A stretch of 64,000 nt of DNA from Mesorhizobium loti CJ3sym (lineage in GTDB: Bacteria > Pseudomonadota > Alphaproteobacteria > Rhizobiales > Rhizobiaceae). Under the pieces are notes generated by a model that was not told where the DNA came from, ran no database searches, and saw only the letters and a program-made list of their open reading frames with translations. The stretch spans positions 124,001-188,000 of the forward strand of contig NZ_AXAL01000012.1 of assembly GCF_000472785.1 (NCBI RefSeq), in the 5' to 3' direction. The position numbers and the translations under genes were made by a program. Of this stretch, positions 16,227 to 25,039 are shown one piece after another. Positions within the stretch are counted from its first letter, which is position 1, and each line of letters opens with the position of its first letter.

Positions 16227-17532
16227 GGTTACCCCTTGCGGACTGCTGGCCCGGTTGCTGGCCGCCGGCTCCACTGTTGCCGCCGCTGGAGTTTCCGGGT
16301 TGAAAGGATGACTGGTCGCGGCCAGGCGCGGCGGTCAGCGAAGCGGTTGCATCCGTCCGGGTTGTAGACGGAACGGCCACTGACGGTTGCAGGATGGTGA
16401 CCTTGTCAACCTCGAAGCCCAGCCCGCGCAGCGACTTGACGATCGCCTCGCTGTCGCTGGAAAGGCGGCGGTAGGCGTCGTGCGTTTCGGGCTTCAGTTC
16501 AATCGAGAGTTGTTCTCCGGAGAGGCGAAGATGGGCCGTGACCACGCCCAATTCGGCCGGATGAAGTTCGATCTTCAACACATGTGTCGGAACGGCAACA
16601 GAGTTGGCCAGCTGGGTGGTCGCGGAGGCCGTCGAAACCGCTTGCTTTGTGCCAACATCGGCCGCTACGGCATTGATTACGTTAAGCGCTGCCTGGCTCA
16701 TCGGCGCCTGTGGCGGGGCCGGGAAGCTGCGCTCGGAAATCACGTCGATGCGCGCCTTCGCCGAGAGCTGTTTTCCTGGCTCCGAACGCAAGGAGAATTG
16801 GACGTCGGCGATGGACTTCAGCTGCGTTGCCGCCTGCTTATCTTCCACGCCCGGCACCTCGGCTGGCGGCGTCTCGGGCAGGGGGCCAGCAGCGATTGCA
16901 TTGTCACGCCGCGGCGCGCCGGCGGCGGCATCACGGAGGGACTGGCCGTCGAGCTTCGTCAACGGGCCATCGACGAGCGACGCCAGCTCAGGCTTCGACA
17001 TGGGTTCGAGGTCGTCGTGCCCGGTGACGGATTTCGGCTGATAGGCCTTGGGCAGGACCTTCCCGTCGGGTGCCGGGTCCTGTCCGGCTTCGCCCGCAGC
17101 TGCCGACTTGGCCGATGTCGAGAAATGGCGCAAATCATGGAACGCCATCAGCAGCGGCAGATGGTCTTCAAGTGGCGTTGCGCCGGCGTCTGTCGCCGAT
17201 TTTTCGGTGTCGGCGTCCTTGTCCGTCCCAAGGTCCTTGTCGTCCTTCATGGATTTCGCAGCCGTCAATCCGCTCGGCGTGGTCCTTGCCTTGCCGGCCG
17301 GCATCGGCTCATCCTCGCCGCCTTGAGCCGCAAGGCCAGCAGCAAGCTTGCTCCAGCGCGGATCGCGCGGCCCGGCTTCTGTCGCCGACTGTTTTTCCGA
17401 ATGGGCAGGGCTTGCACCGCCATCCACCATCTTGCCGAAACCAGCATCATTCTTTCCGGGCGCGGCCGGCTGTTCCGCCGTTGTGCGTGCGGCGGTATAT
17501 CCTGGCAAGGCTGGGCCGAGGCTGGGGGTCAT
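16153..17532 (-). CDS. fliK: Flagellar hook-length control protein FliK (MotD-type)
   Basis: 459 residues, mostly low-complexity and Ala/Asp/Pro-rich up to residue 290. The hook-length (Flg_hook) domain follows, recognised by LHPAELGVVTAHLRLSGEQL. A Gly/Ser/Gln-rich tail of about 90 residues ends the protein. FliK measures the hook and switches the export gate through FlhB. The sinorhizobial protein was first called MotD. It is coupled to motC by an ATGA overlap and its 3' end overlaps the transglycosylase gene. Confidence 0.85.
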   Translation of the reverse strand: MTPSLGPALPGYTAARTTAEQPAAPGKNDAGFGKMVDGGASPAHSEKQSATEAGPRDPRWSKLAAGLAAQGGEDEPMPAGKARTTPSGLTAAKSMKDDKDLGTDKDADTEKSATDAGATPLEDHLPLLMAFHDLRHFSTSAKSAAAGEAGQDPAPDGKVLPKAYQPKSVTGHDDLEPMSKPELASLVDGPLTKLDGQSLRDAAAGAPRRDNAIAAGPLPETPPAEVPGVEDKQAATQLKSIADVQFSLRSEPGKQLSAKARIDVISERSFPAPPQAPMSQAALNVINAVAADVGTKQAVSTASATTQLANSVAVPTHVLKIELHPAELGVVTAHLRLSGEQLSIELKPETHDAYRRLSSDSEAIVKSLRGLGFEVDKVTILQPSVAVPSTTRTDATASLTAAPGRDQSSFQPGNSSGGNSGAGGQQPGQQSARGNHDDAQAHGRAASPSRERTGGDIFI

Positions 17533-18890
17533 TTGGGGGCGGCTCCAAGCATCTGGTCGATCAGGTCGAGCTGTCGACGGGTTTTCATCATGGCGGCGTC
17601 GGTCGGGTCAGTCGTGTCGGCGGTGGCTGAAGCCGTCGGCGCTGATGCCGGCAGGACGGTCGCCGCATCGGCTGAAGGCGAAGGCGCGCTCGGCGCAGCG
17701 ACCGCTTTGGCTCCGGATGGCGCAACAGCAGGCTGTTCGGAGGCAGCACCCTCGACAGGTGGCAATCCGGCCTCGTCGGCGGCCTGTGCGGCCTCAGGTT
17801 CGGGCTGCGGTGTAACGGCCGCGGGCGACGGGGCTGGAAGGGAAGCTGGCGGCGCCACGACTTCACCGGCGATCGCCTGGGCCGCGTCGAGCAAGGCACG
17901 GTCACCGTCCGACAGCTTGCTGCGGTCGATCTTGCCGAGCTTGGTGCGCACATCCTCGATCGTGCCGGAGGTCACGGTGGACAGGCTGGAGTAGAGCAGC
18001 GCGCGCGGATCGCCCTGATTGGTGTTGCCGTCGCGACCCTTAACGGCGCGTGCCGAGGCGAAGGCCGACAAGTCGCTCAGCCCGTCGATCGCGGCACGGC
18101 GGGCGATGCGCAGATAAATCACCGTTTCGCGCTCGGGATCCATCATCGAGGTGATATCGGCCAGCTTGTCCTGGCTGATCGACATGTGCAGCGCGATGAC
18201 GCCGGAGACGAAGGAGTCGGCGAACTGGCTGGCATAGGGGGAATAGAGATAGCGCTCGACATACTGGGTGGAGGCAAGCGCGAACCGCGCCGCATCGCCT
18301 TGCGCCACGGCAATGCCGACCGAGCGCCGCAAGGCCGCTTCCTCGACGAGGGTGCCGGGGCTGAGCAACCTGGCCTCGTCGAGCAGCGTGAGCGCGGTAG
18401 CCGGCTCATCCGTCGCCAGCAGCGACCCTTTGACCAAGGCAAGGAAGGCGCCGAGATCGCTAGGCAGCGCCATCGGGTCGATCGGCTTCAGAACGTCGAT
18501 GGCGCCGGCAGGCCGGCCGACCAGATAATTTATAATGCCCTTCGCGATCGCAAGGTCCTGGGCATCTATCGACGTGGCGCGAGACACTGCCCCTTCGACG
18601 GTCGCCGGGTTGCCGCCGCTCATGCCGTAGACCAGCAGCGCGCGAAAATTCCTGGGGTCCTTGAAGTCCTCGGCATCTGCTTGGCGCAGCCGCGCATCGG
18701 TCATTTCGAGCAGCTTGGCCTGCATCGGCATCGCGGCGTGATCGCCGGCGGCGATACGGTCCTGGATGAGCTGCAGCGAGCGCACCAGCTGATACGGCTG
18801 CAGCGTGTCCTGGGCAAAGCCGGCCGACGGATATCCGGCGGCCAGCAGCAACAGGCCCATCAGCCGGCTGGTGATGGCCGCCCGCTTCAT
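17529..18890 (-). CDS. motC: Periplasmic motility protein MotC
   Basis: 453 residues. A signal peptide (MGLLLLAAGYPSAGFA) precedes a helical domain with the MotC-like LQPYQLVRSLQLIQDRIAAG segment. Residues 330-440 are Ala/Pro-rich low complexity. MotC is a rhizobial periplasmic protein that tunes flagellar rotation with MotB and needs MotE for folding. It lies between motB and fliK, overlapping both by four bases (motB stop/motC start at 18887-18890, motC stop/fliK start at 17529-17532). Confidence 0.9.
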   Translation of the reverse strand: MKRAAITSRLMGLLLLAAGYPSAGFAQDTLQPYQLVRSLQLIQDRIAAGDHAAMPMQAKLLEMTDARLRQADAEDFKDPRNFRALLVYGMSGGNPATVEGAVSRATSIDAQDLAIAKGIINYLVGRPAGAIDVLKPIDPMALPSDLGAFLALVKGSLLATDEPATALTLLDEARLLSPGTLVEEAALRRSVGIAVAQGDAARFALASTQYVERYLYSPYASQFADSFVSGVIALHMSISQDKLADITSMMDPERETVIYLRIARRAAIDGLSDLSAFASARAVKGRDGNTNQGDPRALLYSSLSTVTSGTIEDVRTKLGKIDRSKLSDGDRALLDAAQAIAGEVVAPPASLPAPSPAAVTPQPEPEAAQAADEAGLPPVEGAASEQPAVAPSGAKAVAAPSAPSPSADAATVLPASAPTASATADTTDPTDAAMMKTRRQLDLIDQMLGAAPK

Positions 18891-20254
18891 CCGCCGCTCG
18901 TCATCAGTATTTCGATGCGGCGGTTGGCCGCCGACATCGGATCGGCTGCGTCCTTCGGCTGGCGGTCGGCGAAGCCGGCGACCTCGGTGATGCGGCGTTC
19001 GTCAACGCCGCCGCGCACGAGCATGTAGTAGGCGGAATGCGCGCGCGCCGTCGACAGCCGCCAATTGTCGTAGGTGGCGCTGCGGAAAGGCCGGGCATCG
19101 GTATGGCCGTTGATGCTGATGGTGCCCTTCTGGCTGTTGACGATGCGGCCGATCTTTTCCATCGCCAGCACCAGCTCGCGGCTGGGAACCGCCGAGCCGA
19201 CTTCGAACATGCCGAAGTCGAGCTGATCGGTGATCGAAATGACGACACCCTTGTCTGTGGCTTCGACCGAGACGCCGTCGTGCAGCTTGTCGCCGGGCTT
19301 GAAGGCATCGGCCAGCTGCTGCTTGACGTCGGCCGCCGCCTTCAGCGCTGCGGCGGTCGGCGCCTTTTCCGTGGCTTCGGCCTTTGCGGCTTCCTGTGCT
19401 GCGGCAGCTTCCGCCTTGGTCGTGGCCTTGGTGTCCGCGCGTTTGGTGTCGTTGGCCGTGGCATCGCCAGACTTGGCATCGCCAGACTTGGCCGAGGCCA
19501 TCGCAACCTTGCCATCCTTCGCCAGCGGCTCGAGAGGCGCGTCCTCGATGGGCGGTGCCGGCGGCACGGCCTTGACCTTGGCGACCTGCGCCTCCGCGGC
19601 CTTGTCGCCGGGCTTCAGCGGATCGCCCTCGATCTTGGGGCGCTGCGCACTTGCCTCGGCGATGGGCGTGGCGACCTGCTGGGACCAGAAGTCCGGCTCG
19701 AAGGGATCACGGTAGGACGCGCCGCCGGAGGCGCCCGTCGCTGGACCGGCGCTCTGCGCGCCGCCATCACCCTTCTGGCTGACATTCTGCATGGTGCCGG
19801 TATCGGTGGCGATTTCCGAAAGCACCGCGTAAGGGTCGGCGAAGAGATGATCGTCGGATTGTTGCGGCTGCTGTGGCTCCTGCTTGTCCTGCTTGCGGTC
19901 GGATGAACCGGCCTCACCATTGCCGCCCTGGCCTGCCTTGGCTGTCGCCTGTTGCGGGTTTGGGGCCGTCGTGCCGATCGCGCTTGGGCCGTCGCCCAGG
20001 TCTTCCAGGCCCTTGCGGCTCGAATTGCGGTCGACCAGCTTCACAGGATTGAAGTAGCTGGCGACGGCGGCCTTGGTCTGTTCGTTGGCGGCATTGATCA
20101 GCCACATGACCAGGAAGAAGCACATCATCGCGGTCATGAAGTCGGCGAAGGCGATCTTCCAGACACCACCATGATGGCCTTCATCGTGGTCGCCATGGGC
20201 GCGCCGCACGATGATGATCTCGTGCCTGCCATGATCGGCATCGGCAACACTCAC
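18887..20254 (-). CDS. motB: Flagellar stator protein MotB
   Basis: 455 residues from GTG 20254. The GTG overlaps the TGA of the fliH-like gene (GTGA), and the resulting start VSVADADHGRHEIIIV matches rhizobial MotB better than the longer frame. A single membrane helix (FADFMTAMMCFFLVMWLINA) carries the proton-path Asp38. A long charged Ala/Lys/Asp linker (about 80-330) leads to an OmpA-like peptidoglycan-binding domain (INGHTDARPF near the end). The linker includes a tandem 15-bp DNA repeat at 19461-19490. MotB anchors the MotA stator channel to the wall. Confidence 0.92.
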   Translation of the reverse strand: MSVADADHGRHEIIIVRRAHGDHDEGHHGGVWKIAFADFMTAMMCFFLVMWLINAANEQTKAAVASYFNPVKLVDRNSSRKGLEDLGDGPSAIGTTAPNPQQATAKAGQGGNGEAGSSDRKQDKQEPQQPQQSDDHLFADPYAVLSEIATDTGTMQNVSQKGDGGAQSAGPATGASGGASYRDPFEPDFWSQQVATPIAEASAQRPKIEGDPLKPGDKAAEAQVAKVKAVPPAPPIEDAPLEPLAKDGKVAMASAKSGDAKSGDATANDTKRADTKATTKAEAAAAQEAAKAEATEKAPTAAALKAAADVKQQLADAFKPGDKLHDGVSVEATDKGVVISITDQLDFGMFEVGSAVPSRELVLAMEKIGRIVNSQKGTISINGHTDARPFRSATYDNWRLSTARAHSAYYMLVRGGVDERRITEVAGFADRQPKDAADPMSAANRRIEILMTSGG

Positions 20255-20877
20255 GACAAGACCTCCGAAAGGGTTGCCGACCATTCGGCCATGCGTGTCT
20301 CGAAGACGGCCTCGTCAATGGTCACGGTCAGGTCGAAGCCGGGCGCCTCGACGAAGTCGAGATTTGCAGCGCGTGGCCCAAGCGATGCCTTCAGCGTTTC
20401 GAACAGCGAGAGCGGCCCGCGCACGGCGATGCGCACCGCTTCGGCATCGCCGGCGGCTTCGCGAACCGCGCCAGCGAGCGCTTCAAGCGAGCGCTTCTGC
20501 AGATCGTCACTGACAACGCCGCCGATGATGCGGGCGACCGTGGCCGCGACAAGGTCCGTCACGCGCGCCTCCATGGCGTCGATGCGCGACGCGACCGCCG
20601 CGCCGACATCGCCGCCGAAGCTGTCGAGAAAGACCCTTGCTTCCTCGGCATTCGCCTGGCGTTCGGCTTCCAGCGCTGCGTCATGGGCAGCGACCAGTCG
20701 TTCCCCGAGTGTTGCCTCCGCCTGGGCAACCGCCTCGGCGATCAGTGTGCCGATATCGGCCCGTGGAGCCGCCGGCTCCGACTTGTGCTGAGGATCGGTT
20801 GCTGCCTGAGGCTGGCTGACGCGCTGCGCGCGCGTGCCGAAGTCAGGGAGAAGATCGAAGAGGGCTGCGGAGGCCAT
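20251..20877 (-). CDS. Probable flagellar export regulator FliH-like protein
   Basis: 208 residues, without a strong signature. Residues 45-110 form a long charged helix (IAEAVAQAEATLGERLVAAH onward), and the C-terminus reads NLDFVEAPGFDLTVTIDEAV then a short helix, resembling the end of FliH/YscL proteins. FliH holds the FliI ATPase in check. The position between fliF (3 bases) and motB (GTGA overlap), and the absence of another fliH in the cluster, support the call. The family match is weak by eye, so no symbol is given. Confidence 0.6.
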   Translation of the reverse strand: MASAALFDLLPDFGTRAQRVSQPQAATDPQHKSEPAAPRADIGTLIAEAVAQAEATLGERLVAAHDAALEAERQANAEEARVFLDSFGGDVGAAVASRIDAMEARVTDLVAATVARIIGGVVSDDLQKRSLEALAGAVREAAGDAEAVRIAVRGPLSLFETLKASLGPRAANLDFVEAPGFDLTVTIDEAVFETRMAEWSATLSEVLS

Positions 20878-20880
20878 GAT

Positions 20881-22530
20881 TTATGCCGCGACTTCCTGGG
20901 CTGCCCATTTGCGCAGGATCTGCGCGGTGCGCTCCTCGTTGAGGTCGACCATGCGGGCGAGCCGCTCCTGTGGTGCCGGTCTGATCTTCTGGCGAAGGTC
21001 GTCGAGCGGCGTGGGGCCGGACCGCGAACCGGGCAAGGCGCCGCTATTGGTCGCCGCGTCGGCGGAAGCGGCTGCCTCCGGTGTCGGCAGCGAACGCTGG
21101 ACCTCATCGAAATTTGGCCCCGCTAAGGCGGGTGTCGCCTTTGCCGTCAGTGCCGCCGCCATCGGCCGCAAGCCAAAGAAGGCGACCAGGAACACGACGA
21201 TGATGAAGGCGCCGGCATTGATCATCGTGCCGGCATGCTGGCCGATGGAATCAAGCATTCCAGCCTGCGGGATGGCCTCGCCATCCAGCCCGTCGATGAA
21301 CTCGACCGCCGAGACGTCGATGACGTCGCCGCGCTTGTCGTCGAAACCGGTGGCGGAGCTCACCATCTTCTGGATTTCGGCGACGCGCTTGGCGATCTGT
21401 TCGGGCGTCGCGTCCTTGCCCAGGATCGCCTTCAGCCGCTCCTGGTTGACGACGACGGCAATCGACATCTTGGTGACAGTGTAGCCGTTGGAGACGGTGG
21501 CGACCTTCTTGGAGTTGATCTCGTAATTGGTGATCTCTTCCTTGCGGTCGTTCGCCGAAGTGGTCTGCGGGCCATCGGTGCTGGTTGCCTGGGTCTCCGG
21601 CAGGTTTTGCTCGACACTGGCCGGGGTGGAGGCCTGTTTCTGGTTGCTGTTCTCATTGGCACGCACCGACTGCACCGAGCGCTCGACGCGAGAATTCGGA
21701 TCGAAGATCGTCTCCTCGGTCTGGCGAGTGTCGGTGTTGACGTCGGCCTTGACGCTGGCGCGGAAATTATCGGGCCCGAGATAGGGGCTGAGCGCCCGGC
21801 GGATGTTGTCGCCGATCTGGGCTTCCACGGTCTGCTCGACGCCGAGGGTGCGGGCGGCACTGGTGTTGGAGGGATCATCGCCAGCGGCCAGCAGATTGCC
21901 GTTGGAATCCAGCACCGTCACCTTGTCGGCCGACAGGCCGGGAACGGCGGCGGCGACGAGATGGCGGATCGACATGGCGCTTTTCTCAGCGTCGGTGCCG
22001 GCGTAGCGGATGACAACCGATGCGGACGGCTGCTGCTCGTCGCGACGGAAATTGGCGCGTTCCGACATGACGATGTGGACGCGCGCGGCCTTGATGCCTG
22101 AGATCGACTGGATGGTGCGGGCGATCTCGCCTTCAAGCGCGCGCACGCGGGTGATCTGCTGCATGAAGGAGGTGAGGCCCATCGCGCCGACATTGTCGAA
22201 CAGCTCATAGCCGGCATTGGCGCTGGTCGGCAGGCCCTTTTCGGCAAGCAGCATGCGCGCTTGCGCCGTGGTGCCGGCCGGCACCAGCACGGAGGTCCCG
22301 TCGGCGCCGACGTCGAAGCCGATGCCGGCCTCGCCCAGCACCAGGCCGATCTGGTTCACGTCGGCGCGGTCGAGCCCGACATAGAGCGTGTCGTAGGCCG
22401 GGCGGTTGAGATAGACCGAAGCGATGCCGATGACACCCATCACCAGCACGGCGATGCCGGCCAGCATGGCAAGGCGCCTGACGCCAAAGCCACGGAGATT
22501 CGAAATGATGCTCTGGATCTGTTCCGGCAC
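20881..22530 (-). CDS. fliF: Flagellar MS-ring protein FliF
   Basis: 549 residues. Membrane helices lie at about 18-38 and 430-450. The ring-building motif DTLYVGLDRADVNQIGLVLG follows the first helix, and LEGEIARTIQSISGIKAARV lies nearby. FliF forms the MS ring in the inner membrane, and its C-terminal tail binds FliG. GTG 22530 is chosen because GGGAG lies about 11 bases upstream and the upstream extension has no family-like sequence and crosses a terminator hairpin. First gene of the fliF-fliH-motB-motC-fliK-transglycosylase unit. Confidence 0.93.
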   Translation of the reverse strand: MPEQIQSIISNLRGFGVRRLAMLAGIAVLVMGVIGIASVYLNRPAYDTLYVGLDRADVNQIGLVLGEAGIGFDVGADGTSVLVPAGTTAQARMLLAEKGLPTSANAGYELFDNVGAMGLTSFMQQITRVRALEGEIARTIQSISGIKAARVHIVMSERANFRRDEQQPSASVVIRYAGTDAEKSAMSIRHLVAAAVPGLSADKVTVLDSNGNLLAAGDDPSNTSAARTLGVEQTVEAQIGDNIRRALSPYLGPDNFRASVKADVNTDTRQTEETIFDPNSRVERSVQSVRANENSNQKQASTPASVEQNLPETQATSTDGPQTTSANDRKEEITNYEINSKKVATVSNGYTVTKMSIAVVVNQERLKAILGKDATPEQIAKRVAEIQKMVSSATGFDDKRGDVIDVSAVEFIDGLDGEAIPQAGMLDSIGQHAGTMINAGAFIIVVFLVAFFGLRPMAAALTAKATPALAGPNFDEVQRSLPTPEAAASADAATNSGALPGSRSGPTPLDDLRQKIRPAPQERLARMVDLNEERTAQILRKWAAQEVAA

Positions 22531-22596
22531 GATTGAGCGACTCCCAGCATGACTGTCCGCCGGAACACTAGCCCTCGAAGCTTGTGCGAAAATGAA

Positions 22597-22623
22597 ATGG
22601 GCCGCGCTTGCGGCGCGGCCCAT
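22597..22623 (-). terminator. Terminator after flagellin gene 1
   Basis: An 11-bp GC-rich perfect stem (22597-22607 with 22613-22623) with a 5-base loop, followed on the minus strand by a T-rich stretch (TTCATTTTCGC). It lies 36 bases after the flagellin stop and separates it from fliF. Confidence 0.85.
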
Positions 22624-22658
22624 CGATTTGAGGAGGAGATCCCTCAGCTAAGTGGAGA

Positions 22659-23729
22659 TTAGCCGTTCTTGAACAGCGACAGGATCGACTGCGAGGAACT
22701 GTTGGCGATCGACAGCGACTGGATGCCGAGCTGCTGCTGGACCTGCAGCGCCTGAAGGCGGGTCGATTCCTTGTTCATGTCGGCATCGACGAGCTGGCCG
22801 ACGCCGCGGTCGATGGAATCCATCAGGCTCTGGGTGAAGGTCTTCTGCAGGTCGATCGAGCTCTTGGCCGAACCGAGGATGGTGGCGGAGTCGGTCAACT
22901 GGCTCATGACATTGTCGATCTTATTGACCATCTGCGTGATGATGTCGTCGGTGACGCCCGGGGCAGTGATGTCAAGATTGAAGGCCGAGACATTGTCGAT
23001 CTTGGCAACCGTCGTTCCCGCGGCGGTCTGGCCGGCGGTATTGGCCGCGATGTCGGTGCTGCCGCTGGCGATCGAGGCGGCATAGGCGGTATCGTAAAGG
23101 TTCTGGGCCGCGGCCGTGGCGTAGACCGAGGTTGTACGGTCGATAATGCCCTGGTTCTTGACGGCGGTGGTAAGCCCGCTGTCGAAAAGCTTGGTGCTCT
23201 CGACATCGATATCGATCGTGCCGAGCGAGATCGCGCCCGACGAAGAGCGATTGAATGAGGAGACGATCTGGGAGTTAGGTTGGACGCCGTCATTGGCGGC
23301 GGCGACTTGCTTGGACGCCACCGACAGATAGTTCGAGCCGGAGAAAGTGGCCGCGTCGGCAAATGACTTCATCTGCGCCTGAAGCGAGGTGATTTCGGTC
23401 TGCGTTTTTGCCTTGTTGGCATCCGTCTGGCCGATAGTCGAAAGCAGCTTGGTCTTGAGGTTGCCGATCGTCGTCAGGACATTGTTCATGCCGGTATAGG
23501 CGGTGTCGACCTTCGAGGCGCCGAGGCCGAGTGCATCCTGCACCGTCGAGAGCGCTTGGTTGTCCGAGCGCATCGTCGTGGCGATCGACCAGTAGGCGGC
23601 GTTGTCGGAGGCCTCGGAGACCCTGTAGCCCGTCGAGATTCGGGCCTGCGTCTGCTCAAGCGATTTGTTGGTGGCGTTCAGGCTTTGAAGTGCGGTCAAC
23701 GCCGCCGTGTTAGTCATGATGCTCGCCAA
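22659..23729 (-). CDS. fla: Flagellin (copy 1)
   Basis: 356 residues from TTG 23729. The first codons then read (M)ASIMTNTAALTAL, matching flagellin copy 2 at its own ATG. AAGGA lies 9 bases before the TTG but too far from the internal ATG 23717. Conserved D0/D1 ends (ARISTGYRVSEASDNAAYWS and VDADMNKESTRLQALQVQQQ) flank a variable Ala/Ser/Thr-rich middle. The protein is exported and forms the filament. It is flanked by terminators on both sides, so it is probably monocistronic, with its promoter between 23730 and 23946. Confidence 0.92.
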   Translation of the reverse strand: MASIMTNTAALTALQSLNATNKSLEQTQARISTGYRVSEASDNAAYWSIATTMRSDNQALSTVQDALGLGASKVDTAYTGMNNVLTTIGNLKTKLLSTIGQTDANKAKTQTEITSLQAQMKSFADAATFSGSNYLSVASKQVAAANDGVQPNSQIVSSFNRSSSGAISLGTIDIDVESTKLFDSGLTTAVKNQGIIDRTTSVYATAAAQNLYDTAYAASIASGSTDIAANTAGQTAAGTTVAKIDNVSAFNLDITAPGVTDDIITQMVNKIDNVMSQLTDSATILGSAKSSIDLQKTFTQSLMDSIDRGVGQLVDADMNKESTRLQALQVQQQLGIQSLSIANSSSQSILSLFKNG

Positions 23730-23851
23730 GAAACTCGTTCCTTTTCCAAGGCCGGCCCTCACCGGCATAACCCTCACGGACCGGATCGGCCCGCCTATGG
23801 ATTGCGACCGTGCCAAAAAGGCCGATTCGCCAATCCGATGTAAGCTTTTGG

Positions 23852-23890
23852 TTAACCATATCTAACGCGCTATGGTTAATGGTCTGTTAA
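23852..23890 (-). promoter_or_regulatory. Upstream regulatory region of flagellin 1 (inverted repeat and CtrA-like box)
   Basis: TTAACCATA (23852-23860) and TATGGTTAA (23871-23879) are perfect 9-bp inverted arms with a 10-base spacer. TTAA-N7-TTAA at 23876-23890 matches the consensus half-sites of CtrA, the alpha-proteobacterial cell-cycle regulator that controls motility genes. Position about 125-160 bases upstream of the TTG start fits a promoter region. Binding is untested. Confidence 0.4.
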
Positions 23891-23946
23891 AGACCAGCTT
23901 TCGAGAATTAAGGAACGAGCGTTGCGCGGGGCTGGAGCAAACGCGA

Positions 23947-23975
23947 AACGGGCCGCGCTTTTGGCGCGGCCCGTT
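23947..23975 (-). terminator. Terminator after flagellin gene 2
   Basis: A 12-bp GC-rich perfect stem (23947-23958 with 23964-23975) with a 5-base loop, followed on the minus strand by TTCGCGTTTGC. It lies 30 bases past the flagellin 2 stop and resembles the hairpin behind flagellin 1 in core sequence (GGGCCGCGC). Confidence 0.82.
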
Positions 23976-24005
23976 CAGTTGGCGTAGTCGTTTGAAAGCG
24001 AGAGA

Positions 24006-25004
24006 TCAGCCGCGGAAGAGCGACAGGATCGACTGCGACGAACCGTTGGCGATCGACAGCGCCTGGACGCCGAGCTGCTGCTGGACCTGCAGCGCCTGGA
24101 GGCGGGTCGATTCCTTGTTCATGTCGGCATCGACGAGCTGGCCGACGCCGCGATCGATGGAGTCCATCAGGCTCGAGGTGAAGGTCTTCTGCAGGTCAAT
24201 GGAGCTCTTGGCGGCGCCGAGCGTGGTTGCGGCGTTGGTCATGTCCTTCAGCGCGGCGTCGACGACCTTCATCTGGTCGGCGATCTGCGAGTCGCTGAAG
24301 CCCTTGCCGCTGGTCGAGTCGTAGACCTTCAGCGTGGCGACCGAATAGGTATCGAGGGCCACTGAAGCGGCACCCGCCGTCGGGTTCTGTGCGGTGGTGG
24401 TAATGGCACCGGTGCTGCCGAGGCGGTCGGCGTCGAGGATGCCCTTGGCCGTGCCTGCGGTGGTGCCGGCTTCATAAAGCTTTGTGCTTTCCACATTGAC
24501 GTCGATCGTGCTGATCGAAGAGCTGCCGGAAGCGTCGCGATTGAAGGCCGAAACGATCTTGACGTCGGCTGCAGCCGTAGCCGTGCCGCTGTTGACGGAC
24601 AGCATGTTGGTGCCGGAGAAGGTGGCGCCATCGGCGTAGGCCTTCAACTGCTTCTGAAGGGCAGCGATTTCGGTCTGGGTCTTTTCCTTGTCGGCATCCG
24701 TCTGGCCGTAGGAAGCGACCAGCTTGGTCTTGATCTGGTTGAGGGTGTCGATCGAGCTGTTCATGCCGGTGTAGGCGGTGTCGACCTTCGAGGCGCCGAG
24801 GCCGAGCGCGTCCGAAACGGTGGACATGGCCTGGTTGTCGGAGCGCATCGTGGTGGCGATCGACCAGTAAGCAGCGTTGTCCGATGCCTGGGAAACGCGA
24901 TAGCCCGTCGAGATGCGGGCCTGGGTAATGTCGAGGTTCTTCTGGGTGGCGCTCAAGCTCTGCAGAGCGGTCAACGCCGAAGCGTTGGTCATGATACTGG
25001 CCAT
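24006..25004 (-). CDS. fla: Flagellin (copy 2)
   Basis: 332 residues, 24 fewer than copy 1, the difference lying in the variable middle. The ends are the conserved flagellin D0/D1 regions (MASIMTNASALTALQSL; VGQLVDADMNKESTRLQALQ) and are nearly identical to copy 1 also at DNA level. AAGG lies about 12 bases upstream of the ATG. A hairpin-forming inverted repeat sits in the leader at 25040-25060. A terminator follows, so it is a separate transcript. Which copy is the main filament subunit cannot be told from sequence. Confidence 0.93.
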   Translation of the reverse strand: MASIMTNASALTALQSLSATQKNLDITQARISTGYRVSQASDNAAYWSIATTMRSDNQAMSTVSDALGLGASKVDTAYTGMNSSIDTLNQIKTKLVASYGQTDADKEKTQTEIAALQKQLKAYADGATFSGTNMLSVNSGTATAAADVKIVSAFNRDASGSSSISTIDVNVESTKLYEAGTTAGTAKGILDADRLGSTGAITTTAQNPTAGAASVALDTYSVATLKVYDSTSGKGFSDSQIADQMKVVDAALKDMTNAATTLGAAKSSIDLQKTFTSSLMDSIDRGVGQLVDADMNKESTRLQALQVQQQLGVQALSIANGSSQSILSLFRG

Positions 25005-25039
25005 GGCTACTCGTACCTTGTTTTTACAGGTGTTTTTGG

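Noticed and set aside
16387-17994. 535-codon open frame on the plus strand
   Set aside because: Antisense to fliK and motC, which are supported by domains, overlaps and operon order.
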